A stretch of 64,000 nucleotides of DNA from Planomonospora parontospora (GTDB lineage: Bacteria; Actinomycetota; Actinomycetes; Streptosporangiales; Streptosporangiaceae), in the NCBI GenBank assembly GCA_014647935.1, contig BMQD01000012.1, forward strand, positions 185,332-249,331, given 5' to 3'. Under the pieces are notes generated by a model that made no database searches, had not been told where the DNA came from, and worked only from the letters and a program-made list of their open reading frames with translations. A program made the translations under genes and the position numbers. Below, in pieces: positions 43,645-52,869 of this stretch. Every line of letters begins with the position of its first letter. Within the stretch, counting starts at the first letter, position 1.

Positions 43645-44409
43645 TCACAGCCACTCGTTGATGGCAGCGATGAGGACGGTCACCTCGTAGCGGACCGCCG
43701 GCTTGCCGTATCGCGTGGCGACGGCGCGGTGCCTCTTGAGGCGGTTGATCCCGCACTCGACCGTGTGACGCTTGCGGTAGTCGGCTGGGTCGAGATGCGG
43801 TGGTCGGCCGCCGCGGGAGCCGAGCTTCTGGCGGTTGCGCATCTGGTCGGCCTTGTCGGGGATGGTGCAGCGGATTCCACGGCGGCGCAGGTAGGCGCGG
43901 TTTCTGCGGGAGGCGTATGCCTTGTCGGCGCGGACCCGATGGGGACGGACACATGGCCGCCCCGGCCCGATGCGGGGCACGCGGATCTTCTCCAAGACGG
44001 GTTGGAACTGCGGCGAGTCTCCGCGCTGCCCAGCGGTCGCCACGATCGACATGGGCTTTTGGCCCTGCTCGACGGCCAGGTGCAGTTTGGTGGTGAACCC
44101 GCCGCGCGAACGTCCCAACCCGTGATCACCAGGCTCGGTGAAGATGCCGCCTGGTGGTTCCTTCTGTGAGTCACCCTGCTTGCGGGCCCTGGCCCCGCGC
44201 TGATGGGCGCGGCATACCGTGGAGTCGACGCTCAGGTCCCATGTGATCGTGCCTTTCGCATCGGCCAGGGACTGGAGCTGGGTGAGTATCCGGTGCCAGG
44301 TGCCGTTCCGCTGCCATCGGCGGAACAGGTCGTAGACCCGGTTCCACGGACCGTATTCGACGGGGACGTCCCGCCATGGAACTCCAGTCCGGATACGAAA
44401 CCCGAGCAC
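43645..44409 (-). mobile_element. IS5-family (IS427-like) transposase gene, 5' truncated
   Basis: 254 residues remain. The DDE transposase core is clear: [32 protein letters not shown] (first Asp), [37 protein letters not shown] (second Asp) and [20 protein letters not shown] (Glu). About 35 N-terminal residues are missing, replaced by unrelated sequence upstream of 44409. All three catalytic acids are kept. I saw no convincing terminal inverted repeats or target duplication. Confidence 0.82.
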
Positions 44410-44541
44410 GCCTGGGACATTCGAACCGCTGATGCTGCTCGACCTCGCTGAAAACCGCGCAGCTCATGAGCATGCGGACATCCTCGCCGCTGGTGCGGTT
44501 TCTCATTTGAATCGGCTTCCGGCAGTAGGCGACACTGCGGC

Positions 44542-45599
44542 ATGCACTCCTATGAGCAGCCTGGGCCGGCCTTCGCCGAGATGGACGGCCGGATCTATGC
44601 GGCACTGGGGATCGTGGAGCGCGATGCTCGCGCCGCCGGGATCGCCGGAACGCTCAGGCTGGTCACCCCGGGCTGGGACGACAGCAGTCTGACAGAGAGG
44701 GCCCGACGACCACGGCCGCTGGGACGGACTGCTTCTGGAGCCGGACCGGCCCGCTCGGCCCGCGCTGCGGGTCGAGACGGCATCCGGTGGTCACCTGGCG
44801 ATCGTCCAGGACGGCCGGCCAATCCTGCTGGCCCGGCTCGACGGGCGCCACTACGGAGTGGACTACCTGCGGACCGAGGGCTTCCGCTCACCCGTCCGCC
44901 CGCTGCGTGCCGACCTGGTCCGCAGGTTCGAAGGGCTCCCCGATCCGCCCGCAGCCCACTGGGCCCACCACTTCGCACGGGAACTCGCCACCGACGGCCC
45001 GGTGCACAGGGGCCGCTGGACCATCAGGCCGCACGCGCCCGGCCTGGCATCCTGCCGGAACCGCTGGGACGTCGTGCTGAAGCGCGACCATCCGAGCGGG
45101 TACATCGACTGGTTCGGCGGAGACCCCGTCGGGGTGGTCCCGCTGCGCGCGCTCTCCGGTGCCGACGACGGCCGGGTCACTGCGTACCGGAAACAGGCGC
45201 GTACCCGGTCCCTTCCGCCGGTTCTGCTGTGGTGGATCAGCGGCCTGAACGCTTACGTCGTCCTGGACGGCCACGACCGGCTGGTCGCCGCCCTCGCCGA
45301 GGAGCACGAGCCCGCGCTCCTGGCGCTGCACCGCACACGACCGGCCGCTCGACATCGAGGCGTTCCTCCGGACGTACGACAGGGACGTCACGCTCATGGA
45401 GCGGGAGGCGACCCGGGGCACGCCCGGTGCCCGCCGGGCCCTCATGGGCGTTCACCGCATGTGGGCTCATGCGCTCGACGAGCCGGCCCACGTTCCCGCC
45501 CGGACTCGGGCCTGGCCCATGCCGGGCGGCCTGACCACCTGGCTGCGGCTCGTCGACACGGCGGACTCGGGTTGGCGGCGAGGACTCGAACTCTTATAA
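44542..45599 (+). pseudogene. Unidentified gene with two frameshifts
   Basis: Three consecutive plus-strand frames make one protein of about 350 residues. The first, from ATG 44542, reads PGPAFAEMDGRIYAALGIVE. After a shift near 44700 comes WDGLLLEPDRPARPALRVET and LAIVQDGRPILLARLDGRHY, continuing to SGYIDWFGGDPVGVVPLRAL and LLWWISGLNAYVVLDGHDRL. After a second shift near 45340 it reads LDIEAFLRTYDRDVTLMERE to WLRLVDTADSGWRRGLELL, with TAA at 45597. I recognise no family. Confidence 0.6.
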
Positions 45600-45738
45600 G
45601 GACAATTCGGTAACCGTCAGTGGCCGTGACGCTTGCTGCTCCGTCGCCGGTACTCGTTCTTGTCCGCTCCTGACTGGGCGTTGTACGCGAACACCGCCGC
45701 GCCTATGCATCCATTCGGCAGGAGGCCCTATCCCCTCC

Positions 45739-45912
45739 TACAGGAGGGGATCACCAGGCGGCGGGACGTCGCCAGCGCCGGCCAGCATCAGGAGCGCCCA
45801 CAGGGCGAACCCCGCGTAGGCGAGGTATGCGCGGGTCCTCCAGTAGCGTGCCGCCGCCTCATCGGCGTTGACGTCGGGCGTGGGTTCTTCCGGGGTCCGC
45901 TCCGTATGCACG
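45739..45912 (-). CDS. Small membrane protein, 57 residues
   Basis: From GTG 45912: an acidic N-terminus (MHTERTPEEPTPDVNADEAA), then RYWRTRAYLAYAGFALWALL and MLAGAGDVPPPGDPLL, one amphipathic-to-hydrophobic helix. AAGGGG lies upstream. The gene is shorter than usual ORF cut-offs. Codon positions show the expected GC3 bias. Unknown function; the flanking 45600-45738 and 45913-46097 hold nothing I can identify. Confidence 0.5.
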
Positions 45913-46097
45913 GGCGGGAATCCCCTTTTTCTCCCGGCGTGGTGCCGGGTGCCTCGCCGGACCGTCCGGCGGCGTCGCCCCGGGCGGTCCTGACACGTGG
46001 GACAAAACTTACGCAGTGGGAAGCGGCCGGACCGGAGGCGGTCGGACGGGTTCGGGATGGGTACCGCTCCGGTGGGGCGTCCGCTGCGCCGTACCGG

Positions 46098-46531
46098 TCA
46101 GCCGCCTGCCCGGTGGAGGAAGTCCAGGCGGGCCATCTCATCCGCGGAGAGCCGCAGCGCGCTGGCGGCGATGTTGTCGGCCACGTGGTCCGGGTCGCCG
46201 GTGCCGGGGATGGCCAGCACGTTCGGTCCCTGGCCCAGCGTCCACGCCAGCCGGACCCGGGCGGCGCTCACCCCGTGCGCGCGGGCGACGACCAGAACCC
46301 CCTCGCTGTCGGCGCCGCTCACGCCCGCCTCCTCGCCGCTTCCGGCGATCGCGAAGAACGGGACGAACGCGATGCCCCGCTCCGCGCAGGCCCGCGGCAG
46401 GACATGGCCACTGGGCCGCAGGCCGAGGCCGTAGGGGTTCTGCACGCACACCACCGGGGCGATGGCCTGCGCCTCGGCCAGGTGCGCGGCGGTGGCGTTG
46501 GACAGGCCCAGGTGGCGGGCGCCGCCGAACC
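46098..46531 (-). pseudogene. Aldo/keto reductase C-terminal fragment
   Basis: About 144 residues of an AKR barrel: RHLGLSNATAAHLAEAQAIA, VVCVQNPYGLG, CAERGIAFVPFFAIAGSG, LAWTLGQGPNVLAIPGTGDP then DHVADNIAASALRL. The NADP-binding C-terminal half is preserved but the N-terminal half with catalytic Asp, Tyr, Lys and His is absent, replaced at about 46531 by an unrelated plus-strand fragment. It cannot be an active reductase. Confidence 0.75.
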
Positions 46532-46625
46532 CGAACTGCTCACCGCCACCGACGCGATGTTCGCCGCCTTCGCCACCCGAATCACCGCACACGCCGACAG
46601 ATACGTTGCCGGACCCACCGCCTGA
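46527..46625 (+). other. C-terminal scrap of an unidentified gene
   Basis: The plus strand reads PELLTATDAMFAAFATRITA then HADRYVAGPTA and a TGA. It looks coding but has no beginning, since it abuts the AKR fragment on the other strand. The helical composition would suit the end of a regulator; no family assigned. Confidence 0.35.
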
Positions 46626-46636
46626 ATAACCACAGC

Positions 46637-46960
46637 ATGGAGCAACCGGACAGCCGCACGGTCTACACCAACGCCTGCATGACGATGCGGGAGGACACCA
46701 CAAGGCGTCCGGACGGGTCCACGGGCATCTACGGCACCGTCGACAAGCCCGGTTTCGCGTAGCACTCCCCCGCTGGGAGCGCGGCACCCACATTGATCCC
46801 AACGGTGATCCCAGCTGCCTTGTCCTGTATGAACTGGGCGAAGAGACCGGCTACGCGCAACGGATGACGCTCCTGGGGCCCCTTATACGAGGCGTACGGC
46901 TTCTCCATCAACGCTTCGACGTCCATCTCGTCGAGGATGAACGTGTCATTCGCAATGAGG
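46637..46960 (+). pseudogene. NUDIX hydrolase gene, multiply frameshifted
   Basis: From ATG 46637 the frame reads DSRTVYTNACMTMREDTTRR, PDGSTGIYGTVDKPGFA and stops. Shortly after, another stretch gives ELGEETGYAQRMTLLG, the second half of the Nudix box (R-E-L-x-E-E-x-G), then by frame changes PLYEAYGFSIN and RFDVHLVEDER. The first Nudix-box half is lost. At least three lesions are visible, so the gene is dead. Confidence 0.65.
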
Positions 46961-46966
46961 ATGGGC

Positions 46967-47017
46967 GGATGTGCGACGACCCCGCCAAGAGCAATCGGGC
47001 GGGGTCGTCGCACATCC
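46967..47017. repeat. 20-base perfect inverted repeat with 11-base loop
   Basis: GGATGTGCGACGACCCCGCC (46967-46986) and its exact complement (46998-47017) directly follow the NUDIX remnant. It may be a terminator inherited with the lost gene tail or an element end. Confidence 0.85.
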
Positions 47018-47415
47018 ATCCCTGCTCAACGCGAGCGTCAGCTTCATCAACATCTTGAATGTCCGGGAACGGGCCTTCGCCCGGAGGCGTGGACATCTTG
47101 ACTACCGGATGATGGAGATCCGGAGACAAGGAGTCCCACCTGGTTGGTGAACACGCTGATACGCCGTACGCACCGGCGGAGCACCCCGTACTTCCGGAGC
47201 CGCGCAAGCACAGGGCCCCTGCTGTCGGCCGATTACCGGCTCAGCGCGCCGGCAGGCCAGCGGACGGCTGTTCACCCGCGACGATGCGTCCGGCGAGGGG
47301 GCTCGCCGGTGCGCGGGTGCGTGCTCGCCCGCCGGCGATGTCGTGCCCGGGTGCGTGCCGCGCTGTGGCCGCGGTCACGACGCGGCACGCTCCCGGGCGG
47401 GGCCCGGCTCGGTGA
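47018..47415. other. Gap of about 400 bases without a supported gene
   Basis: A minus-strand stretch near 47015-47090 reads STPPGEGPFPDIQDVDEADA, slightly coding-like but without a body. The rest up to the chemotaxis gene is GC-rich with no start or ribosome-binding site worth calling. Confidence 0.4.
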
Positions 47416-49035
47416 TCACACGTTGAAGGCCTTGGCCTGCTCGTTCATCTGCTCGGCCATGACGGCCAGCTCGTCGATCGTCGCCATGCTCTCCTTCACG
47501 GCGTGGTGCGCCTGCGACACCGTTTCGGCGACCGCGGAGATGTGGTCGGCGATCCGTGTCGATCCGCTCGCGGCGTCGCTGACACTGTTGCTCATGCCGG
47601 CCGTCGTGGCGCTCTGCTCCTCCACGGCGCCGGCGATCGTGGTGACGTAGGTGTTGATCTTTCCGATGACGTCCTGGAAACCGCTGATGATCTCCACGGC
47701 GCCGTCGCTGTCGGACTGGATCGCCTTGACCCGCGCGGCGATGTCCTCGGTGGCGCGTGCGGTCTCCTGCGCCAGGTCCTTGACCTCGCCGGCCACCACG
47801 GCGAAGCCCTTGCCGGCGTCCCCGGCGCGGGCCGCCTCGATGGTGGCGTTGAGCGCCAGCAGGTTGGTCTGCTCGGCGATCGCGTTGATGGCCTTGACCA
47901 CCGCGCCGATCTCGGAGGAGGAGGTGCTGAGCCGCTGGACGCGCGTGCTGGCCGAATCGGCGGCGGCGACCGCCTCGCCGGCGACGGTGGCCGCCTCGGA
48001 GGCGCTCTTGCTGATCTCCTGGATCGACAGGCCCATCTCCCTGGCGCCCGAGGCGACCAGTTGAGCGTTCCCGCTGACCTCGCCGGCCGCCGCTGAGGCG
48101 TTCTCCACCCGCGAGGTCGCGGTGTCGGAGCTGGTGACGATCCGGGTCGTGGAGAACCGCATGGCTTCTGAGGCCCGCGACAGCTGCTGCGCGTCGGTCT
48201 TGATCTGCGTCACCGCGCCGCGCAGCACGCCGACGGCCTCGTTGATCGCCGTGCCCATCTCGTGCAGTTCTCCGCCCATGGCGGAGGTGTCGGCCTGGCG
48301 GGTGAGGTCCTTGGCGGCCAGCGCCTTCAGCGCTCCGGTGGACTCCGCCAGCGGAACGGTGATGCTGCGCCGCAGCAGGCGCAGCAGGGGGACCGACATG
48401 ACGAGTGCGGCCAGCACGGCCACACCCATCTGGATCTTGGCTGAGCGCGATGCGGCGGCGGCGCTGTCGGCGGCGGCGTCACTGCGGGCCGTGGCGCTGT
48501 CGACCAGCCGGTCGGTGTTCTCCATGATGCGGTAGTAGATGTCCCAGGAGGCGCCGCCGATGATGGTGTTGGCCTCGGCAAGGGCCGCGCGCGTCCCCTT
48601 GGCGAACAGATCGGCGATCTTGTCGTCCATGGCCAGGAAGGCGTCCCAGTCGGCGGTGAGGGTCTGGAACGTCTTCTTCTCCTCGGCGGTCATCGCCGTG
48701 GTGTCGACGTTCTGCAGGTGCTTGCGCAGCCGCCCGACGACTTCCAGGTATCCGGCGCGGCTGGCGGCGTCGGCCTTGACGGCGGCCGCCGGATCGCCCA
48801 GCGCGGCCTCCCAGGCGTAGGCGACCTGCCAGCCGCTGACGTCGGAGTTGAAGTACTTGATCTCCTGGACGTCACGGCCGAGCACGGTCATCTGCTCCAT
48901 GTGCTCGATCGCCGCGTCCTGCGTGCGCAGCGCGTTCAGGCCCACCAGCGCCGCGCCGCCGAACAGGGCGACGATCATGCTGAAGCACGCGATGAGGCGG
49001 GTGCCCACCTTCCAGCGGCCGATGAGTCGTGACAT
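47416..49035 (-). CDS. Methyl-accepting chemotaxis protein
   Basis: 539 residues. It has two membrane helices ([20 protein letters not shown] near the start; [19 protein letters not shown] near 215) enclosing a four-helix-bundle-type sensor domain. A HAMP region follows ([20 protein letters not shown]), then a long coiled coil with the hairpin tip [20 protein letters not shown] then [20 protein letters not shown], the universal MCP signature. The C-terminus ends in KAFNV without a CheB/CheR-binding pentapeptide. Non-motile actinomycetes carry such receptors for unknown outputs. The start ATG 49035 is preceded by AAGGAAACC. Confidence 0.93.
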   Translation of the reverse strand: MSRLIGRWKVGTRLIACFSMIVALFGGAALVGLNALRTQDAAIEHMEQMTVLGRDVQEIKYFNSDVSGWQVAYAWEAALGDPAAAVKADAASRAGYLEVVGRLRKHLQNVDTTAMTAEEKKTFQTLTADWDAFLAMDDKIADLFAKGTRAALAEANTIIGGASWDIYYRIMENTDRLVDSATARSDAAADSAAAASRSAKIQMGVAVLAALVMSVPLLRLLRRSITVPLAESTGALKALAAKDLTRQADTSAMGGELHEMGTAINEAVGVLRGAVTQIKTDAQQLSRASEAMRFSTTRIVTSSDTATSRVENASAAAGEVSGNAQLVASGAREMGLSIQEISKSASEAATVAGEAVAAADSASTRVQRLSTSSSEIGAVVKAINAIAEQTNLLALNATIEAARAGDAGKGFAVVAGEVKDLAQETARATEDIAARVKAIQSDSDGAVEIISGFQDVIGKINTYVTTIAGAVEEQSATTAGMSNSVSDAASGSTRIADHISAVAETVSQAHHAVKESMATIDELAVMAEQMNEQAKAFNV

Positions 49036-49084
49036 CGTTGACGGTTTCCTTCCGATAGTGCTGCCGAGCACACCATCGGCTCCT

Positions 49085-49315
49085 CCGCTCTCGTCCTGAG
49101 CGGATCCGGGACGGCTACGACGCCGTTCCCCGCGCCGAAGATCAGCACGCCCAGCACGTGGTCGCCGCTGCGCACCGGCAGGGCCATGGCCGAGCGCAGG
49201 CCGGCCTCCAGCGCGCCCGGCCCGCGGGAGAACTCGCACGGGTCGCTTGCCAGGTCGGCGATCCAGACCGGCTCGCCGCGCTCCCGGGCCAGTCCGGGCA
49301 GGGCCTTGCCGCGGG
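49085..49315 (-). pseudogene. GAF-domain fragment upstream of the chemotaxis gene
   Basis: The minus strand reads [60 protein letters not shown], the second half of a GAF domain as found in chemoreceptor-like or sensor proteins. It has no start and dissolves towards the MCP start. It may be the remnant of a related receptor whose signalling half was lost. Confidence 0.6.
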
Positions 49316-49444
49316 GAATCGGTGACGGCGGTGACCACGCCGTCGGCCTGCGCGACCAGTTCAGCGGAAACCCCCGGCCTGAGCGGTCGGCACAGGCCGG
49401 CTCGCAGGGGCCGTCCTTGTTCAGCGGCGTCTTCGGCGCCCACC

Positions 49445-49573
49445 GCCACCCAGGGCACCGACGCCGACAAGAAGATCGTCGGCCGCAAGCGCGACATCGT
49501 CACCGATACCCTCGGTCGGCTTCTCGCCGTCATGGTCACCTCCTCGGGTCTGTCCGAAGGCCTGCCCTGCTGA
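49445..49573 (+). mobile_element. IS5-family transposase fragment
   Basis: About 40 residues: [20 protein letters not shown] then [18 protein letters not shown] and a stop, matching the G-K-K-x-x-G-R-K-R-H-x-x-V-D-T-x-G-L-L segment around the first catalytic Asp region of IS5-group transposases. Both ends are missing. Confidence 0.65.
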
Positions 49574-49660
49574 ATCATTCCCTGGGCTCTGTCCGACGGA
49601 AGACGTCATGCGGCCGTCCCGCCATCGGGTACAGGGCAGGTCCGGCCAGCCGCCCACTTC

Positions 49661-49705
49661 GAATATTCCTTGCCAGTTATATTCCCGGCCTAGTATATTC
49701 GCTGT
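49661..49705 (+). promoter_or_regulatory. Leaderless promoter and likely ArsR operator
   Basis: TTGCCA at 49670-49675 and TAGTAT at 49691-49696 (or TATATT 49694-49699) would place the start of transcription at or next to the ATG at 49706; no ribosome-binding site exists. GAATATTC (49661-49668) is a perfect palindrome overlapping the -35, suitable for autoregulation. Confidence 0.55.
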
Positions 49706-50083
49706 ATGGAGACCATCGCGTGGAACGCACTGGCTGACCCCAACCGACGCGCGATCCTCCACCTCCTACTGGCGGGTCCACGTCCGGTCGGCGAACTGAG
49801 CGAAGCCTGCGGACTGAGCCAGCCGAGCACGTCCAAGCACCTACGAGTGCTACGCGAGGCCGGCCTGGTCCGGGTCGTGCCCGATGCGCAGCGCAGACTG
49901 TATGCGCTCATACCCACCCCGATGGCCGAGTTGGACGCCTGGCTGGCGCCCTACCGGCGACTGTGGAACAGCAGCCTCGACGCACTGGACCGCCGCCTGG
50001 ACGCCGGCGACGCGGAGCGGCACGACGACGGTCCGGCACGGCGCCGGAAACCCGACGAGCGGAAAGACCCCGAGAAATCATGA
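49706..50083 (+). CDS. ArsR family transcriptional regulator
   Basis: 125 residues. The winged helix reads WNALADPNRRAILHLLLAGP, RPVGELSEACGLSQPSTSKH, LRVLREAGLVRVVPDAQRRL then YALIPTPMAELDAWLAPYR, the form usually paired with SRPBCC proteins. No metal-binding Cys pair is present, so a non-metal signal is likely. It overlaps the next gene by ATGA, and together they form a two-gene operon. Confidence 0.92.
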   Translation: METIAWNALADPNRRAILHLLLAGPRPVGELSEACGLSQPSTSKHLRVLREAGLVRVVPDAQRRLYALIPTPMAELDAWLAPYRRLWNSSLDALDRRLDAGDAERHDDGPARRRKPDERKDPEKS

Positions 50084-50610
50084 TCATCACGAATTCCGGC
50101 ACCTACCTCGAACTCGACGACGGCCGCCCCGCGATCCGCTTCCAGCGGATCTACGACCACCCGATCGAGAAGGTCTGGACCCTGATCAGCGAGCCGGCCG
50201 AACTGACCCACTGGTTCCCGTCCCCCGAGATCACCGTCGAGCTCGTCCCCGGCGGCACCATCACCTTCTCCGGCGATCGGCGCATGCCCGAGTCCACCGG
50301 GCGGCTCATCGCCGTCGACCCGCCCCGCCGGCTGGCCTTCACCTGGGGCGGCGACGAACTCCACTTCGACCTGGAACCGCTCGGTGACCATCGGACCCGG
50401 TTCACCCTCACCAACGTCCTGGAGGCCTCGAACACCGCGGCCCGCAACGCGGCCGGCTGGCACGTCTGCCTGTCCGCCCTCGGCGCCCGGGCCGAAGGCC
50501 GGCCGGCCGCCGACCCGCACAACGGACCGGCGGCCTCGTGGGACATGCTCTACGACGAGTACGTCACCGCCGGCCTGCCCTCCGGCGCCCTCGTCCCCGG
50601 CAGGGGCTGA
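50080..50610 (+). CDS. SRPBCC / AHSA1-like domain protein
   Basis: 176 residues. The START-like helix-grip fold is indicated by IRFQRIYDHPIEKVWTLISE, PAELTHWFPSPEITVELVPG, GRLIAVDPPRRLAFTWGGDE and GWHVCLSALGARAEG. Members bind small hydrophobic ligands. It is translationally coupled to the ArsR gene (ATGA), a very common pairing in actinobacteria and presumably a sensing or detoxification unit. Confidence 0.92.
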   Translation: MIITNSGTYLELDDGRPAIRFQRIYDHPIEKVWTLISEPAELTHWFPSPEITVELVPGGTITFSGDRRMPESTGRLIAVDPPRRLAFTWGGDELHFDLEPLGDHRTRFTLTNVLEASNTAARNAAGWHVCLSALGARAEGRPAADPHNGPAASWDMLYDEYVTAGLPSGALVPGRG

Positions 50611-50625
50611 AGCCTGCCCCATGCA

Positions 50626-50800
50626 TCATGAGAGCCGGTCCAAGGCGGCGACCAGCAGATCTGACAGCGGCAGACGACCGCGCGCTTGGCATGGTGGGAG
50701 GCCGGCGCGCGGTACCGTCTCAGCCGCGCGATCGCTCGCTCGACCACGTTGCGCCGCTGGTAGATCTCCGGATCGAAGGCGTATGGCTGGTCTCCCCGCC
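50626..50800 (-). mobile_element. IS5-family transposase C-terminal fragment
   Basis: The minus strand reads PYAFDPEIYQRRNVVERAIA then RLRRYRAPASHHAKRAVVCR, with the catalytic Glu of VVER, followed by a frameshift to LLVAALDRLS. It is the C-terminal end only. Its 5' side is fused to an unrelated nuclease fragment. Confidence 0.7.
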
Positions 50801-50895
50801 GACCGCGGGTGTCGCAGCCGCTGCCCTGGGCGGCCCAGTGCGGGAAGCGCTCGCGGCTGTAGCCGGTCATCGGAAGCCCTGGGCGCGTCGCGGTG
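50801..50895 (-). pseudogene. HNH nuclease (DUF1524-like) fragment joined to IS5 remnant
   Basis: RPGLPMTGYSRERFPHWAAQ then GSGCDTRG matches the highly conserved G-Y-x-R-x-x-F-x-x-W...G-C-D-T-R segment of secreted actinobacterial HNH nucleases, just upstream of where the HNH core should be. The core is missing because the sequence switches to the transposase. The region 50896-51113 shows no gene. Confidence 0.55.
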
Positions 50896-51113
50896 GCTGA
50901 GGGTCTGCAGCGTGATCAGGTCCACGATCCCGCCATGCTGCTCCTTACCCGCTCGGGACGGTCCGGGGTGAGCGCGCTCGACATGGCGGCGGCCCGCAGT
51001 GACGCGGCGGCCTTGAGCGTGCGGCGATCGCTGAGACATAAGGTGACACATCGATATGGGTCGCGCCAGAATGTGGAGCCGTCCGGCGTCCACCGCAACC
51101 GGGGGAGTTTCCT

Positions 51114-51677
51114 GTGCGCCGACCTCTGGGGTTGCTCGCCGCAGCCGCCGCCCTGGCCACGATCGCCGCACCCGTGAGTACGGCGCAGGCCGCCGCGGCG
51201 TCCCCGGCTTCCGGCGCCGGCCGGTCCGGGTCGCCCGATCTGTTCGGGCCGGCCGGCACGGCGTCCGTATCCGGCGCCGCCACAGTGGGAACGGCGCGGG
51301 AGAACACGGTCGTGCGACTGGTCAATGCCCGGCGGGCGAAGAAGGGGTGCCGGGCGCTCAAGCACCACCCGCGGCTTCACCGGGCCGCCCGCGGGCACTC
51401 CGCCGACATGGCGCAGCACGGCTACCTCTCGAACACCTCCCACGACGGCCGATCCTTCACGGACCGCATCAAGGAGGCCGGTTTCACCGGCGGCACCAGG
51501 CTGGCGGAGAACGTCGCCAAGGGCTATCGCACCCCGGCTGCGGTCGTGCAGTCCTGGATGGACCACTCCGTGGCCAAGGCCGCCATCATGAACTGCAAGC
51601 TCATCTTCATCGGGGTCGGCGCGGCCGAAGACTCCGATGGCGTGATCTACTGGACCCAGGACTTCGCCGCCAGATGA
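51114..51677 (+). CDS. Secreted CAP (SCP/PR1) domain protein
   Basis: 187 residues with a signal peptide (RRPLGLLAAAAALATIAAPV, cleavage near AQAAA). The CAP domain from about residue 63 has VVRLVNARRAKKGCRALKHH, HRAARGHSADMAQHGYLSNT, SHDGRSFTDRIKEAGF, AENVAKGY and VVQSWMDHSVAKAAIM, with the usual His and Glu (H-S-x-D-M; A-E-N-V) cavity residues. The GTG at 51114 follows GGGGGAG. Function outside the cell is unknown; it is a widespread actinobacterial family. Confidence 0.9.
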   Translation: MRRPLGLLAAAAALATIAAPVSTAQAAAASPASGAGRSGSPDLFGPAGTASVSGAATVGTARENTVVRLVNARRAKKGCRALKHHPRLHRAARGHSADMAQHGYLSNTSHDGRSFTDRIKEAGFTGGTRLAENVAKGYRTPAAVVQSWMDHSVAKAAIMNCKLIFIGVGAAEDSDGVIYWTQDFAAR

Positions 51678-52098
51678 CCCGCTTCGCGGCGGGCCGCTGG
51701 AAGAAGACCGCAGGCGACCTGCTTCGCCGGCGGTGGGAGCGCAGCCCCTCCATACTCTTCTCCTGGTCCTTTCTGCTGGTGGTTGTGGTCCGCGGCGGCC
51801 CTGAGCGCTGGACGCGCTCCTGGCCCGATACCGCGGACTCCGGGGCCGGACGGCGGCCCCGCCTGAACTGTCGGCGTTCTGGGAGAGGCGGCTCGGCGCG
51901 ACCACCGGTGGTGACCCACAGGCGCGTGAGCACGGCTCCGGCGCCTGATCCTGCGGGAAGGCACCCCGGAGAAGGAGGAGCGGACAGGGCGTCCGGATCC
52001 GATCGGCGCGTGAGCGGCCGGCGGGTCCCGGGCGCCCTGTCCCGGATGGCGTTCCTTCTCCCGGCGTGGCCGTCCGTTTGCCCTTCCCCGGCCGGCGG
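51678..52098. other. Gap of 421 bases with a coding-like tail
   Basis: On the plus strand, 51807-51948 reads ALDALLARYRGLRGRTAAPP then ELSAFWERRLGATTGG and ends at TGA 51946-51948. An in-frame stop precedes it and no start is present, so it is a scrap of a lost gene. The remainder shows nothing. Confidence 0.35.
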
Positions 52099-52782
52099 TC
52101 AGCCGGTCCCGGCCCGGATCTGGTCGAGATAGTTGTAGGCGGTGACGCGGGAGACCCCGAGCCGCCGGGCCACCCGGTCGACGGCACGTTTCACGAAGAA
52201 CGCGCCCTTCCGGTCGAGGAACCGGAGGACCTCGATCTTGTGCTCCCGATCCATGAGGGCCACGGCTTTACCGGTGTTGGCGATGGCGGTCTCGATCAGG
52301 TTGTCCAGGACCTCGTTGATGTCACCGGCGAAGATCTCATCGCGGTCGGGGGCCGCCCCGGTGCTCTTGAGCACCTCGTCGAGGCTGGCCCGGGCGGCCT
52401 GCAGCGGGGTCATGTCGACGTTGACGCACAGGGCGGCGATGACCCGGCCGTCGGGGTCGCGCAGGTAGACCGAGGACGAGCGGAGCTCGCGGCCGTCAGC
52501 GGTACGTCCGCGGTAGCCGTACTCGTCATGGTCCTCGGCCTCCTGCCGGCGCATCTCCAGGCCCAGGTTGGTCGAGGGCCCGCCGACGGCGCGCCCGGTC
52601 ACGTGCCCGTTCTCGATCGCGGCGATGGTGTGCTCCATGCCGTCGCCCGATAGATCGTGCAGGACGACCTCGCAGTGCGGGCCGACCGCGGCCGCGACGG
52701 CCTTCATGATCGGCCGCAGGATCGGTTCGAGATCGGCGAGATCTCGGGCCGCCGAGGTCTCGGGCGCGGGAGGGGTGGGCAT
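52099..52782 (-). CDS. YheO/DauR-type transcriptional regulator (PAS-like + HTH)
   Basis: 227 residues. The YheO-like PAS domain (about 15-125) includes LRPIMKAVAAAVGPHCEVVL, HDLSG and SSSVYLRDPDGRVIAALCVN. The C-terminal HTH reads VLRFLDRKGAFFVKRAVDRV, ARRLGVSRVTAYNYLDQIR. Relatives include DauR, which controls D-arginine catabolism. AAGGAG precedes the ATG 52782. It is divergent from the sugar ABC operon with 158 bases between starts, so it may regulate that operon; amino-acid-derived effectors are an alternative. Confidence 0.9.
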   Translation of the reverse strand: MPTPPAPETSAARDLADLEPILRPIMKAVAAAVGPHCEVVLHDLSGDGMEHTIAAIENGHVTGRAVGGPSTNLGLEMRRQEAEDHDEYGYRGRTADGRELRSSSVYLRDPDGRVIAALCVNVDMTPLQAARASLDEVLKSTGAAPDRDEIFAGDINEVLDNLIETAIANTGKAVALMDREHKIEVLRFLDRKGAFFVKRAVDRVARRLGVSRVTAYNYLDQIRAGTG

Positions 52783-52869
52783 GGGACTCCTTCTCGGACC
52801 GGTGCTGGTGACAGCTTCTCAGGTCCGTCGCCGGACCGCCGCCCCCGGCCACCTTCTTTATAGAAATTC

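Noticed and set aside
46967-47017. Considered as an integron attC or tRNA-like element
   Set aside because: No conserved core sites, integrase or tRNA arms; it remains an unexplained inverted repeat.
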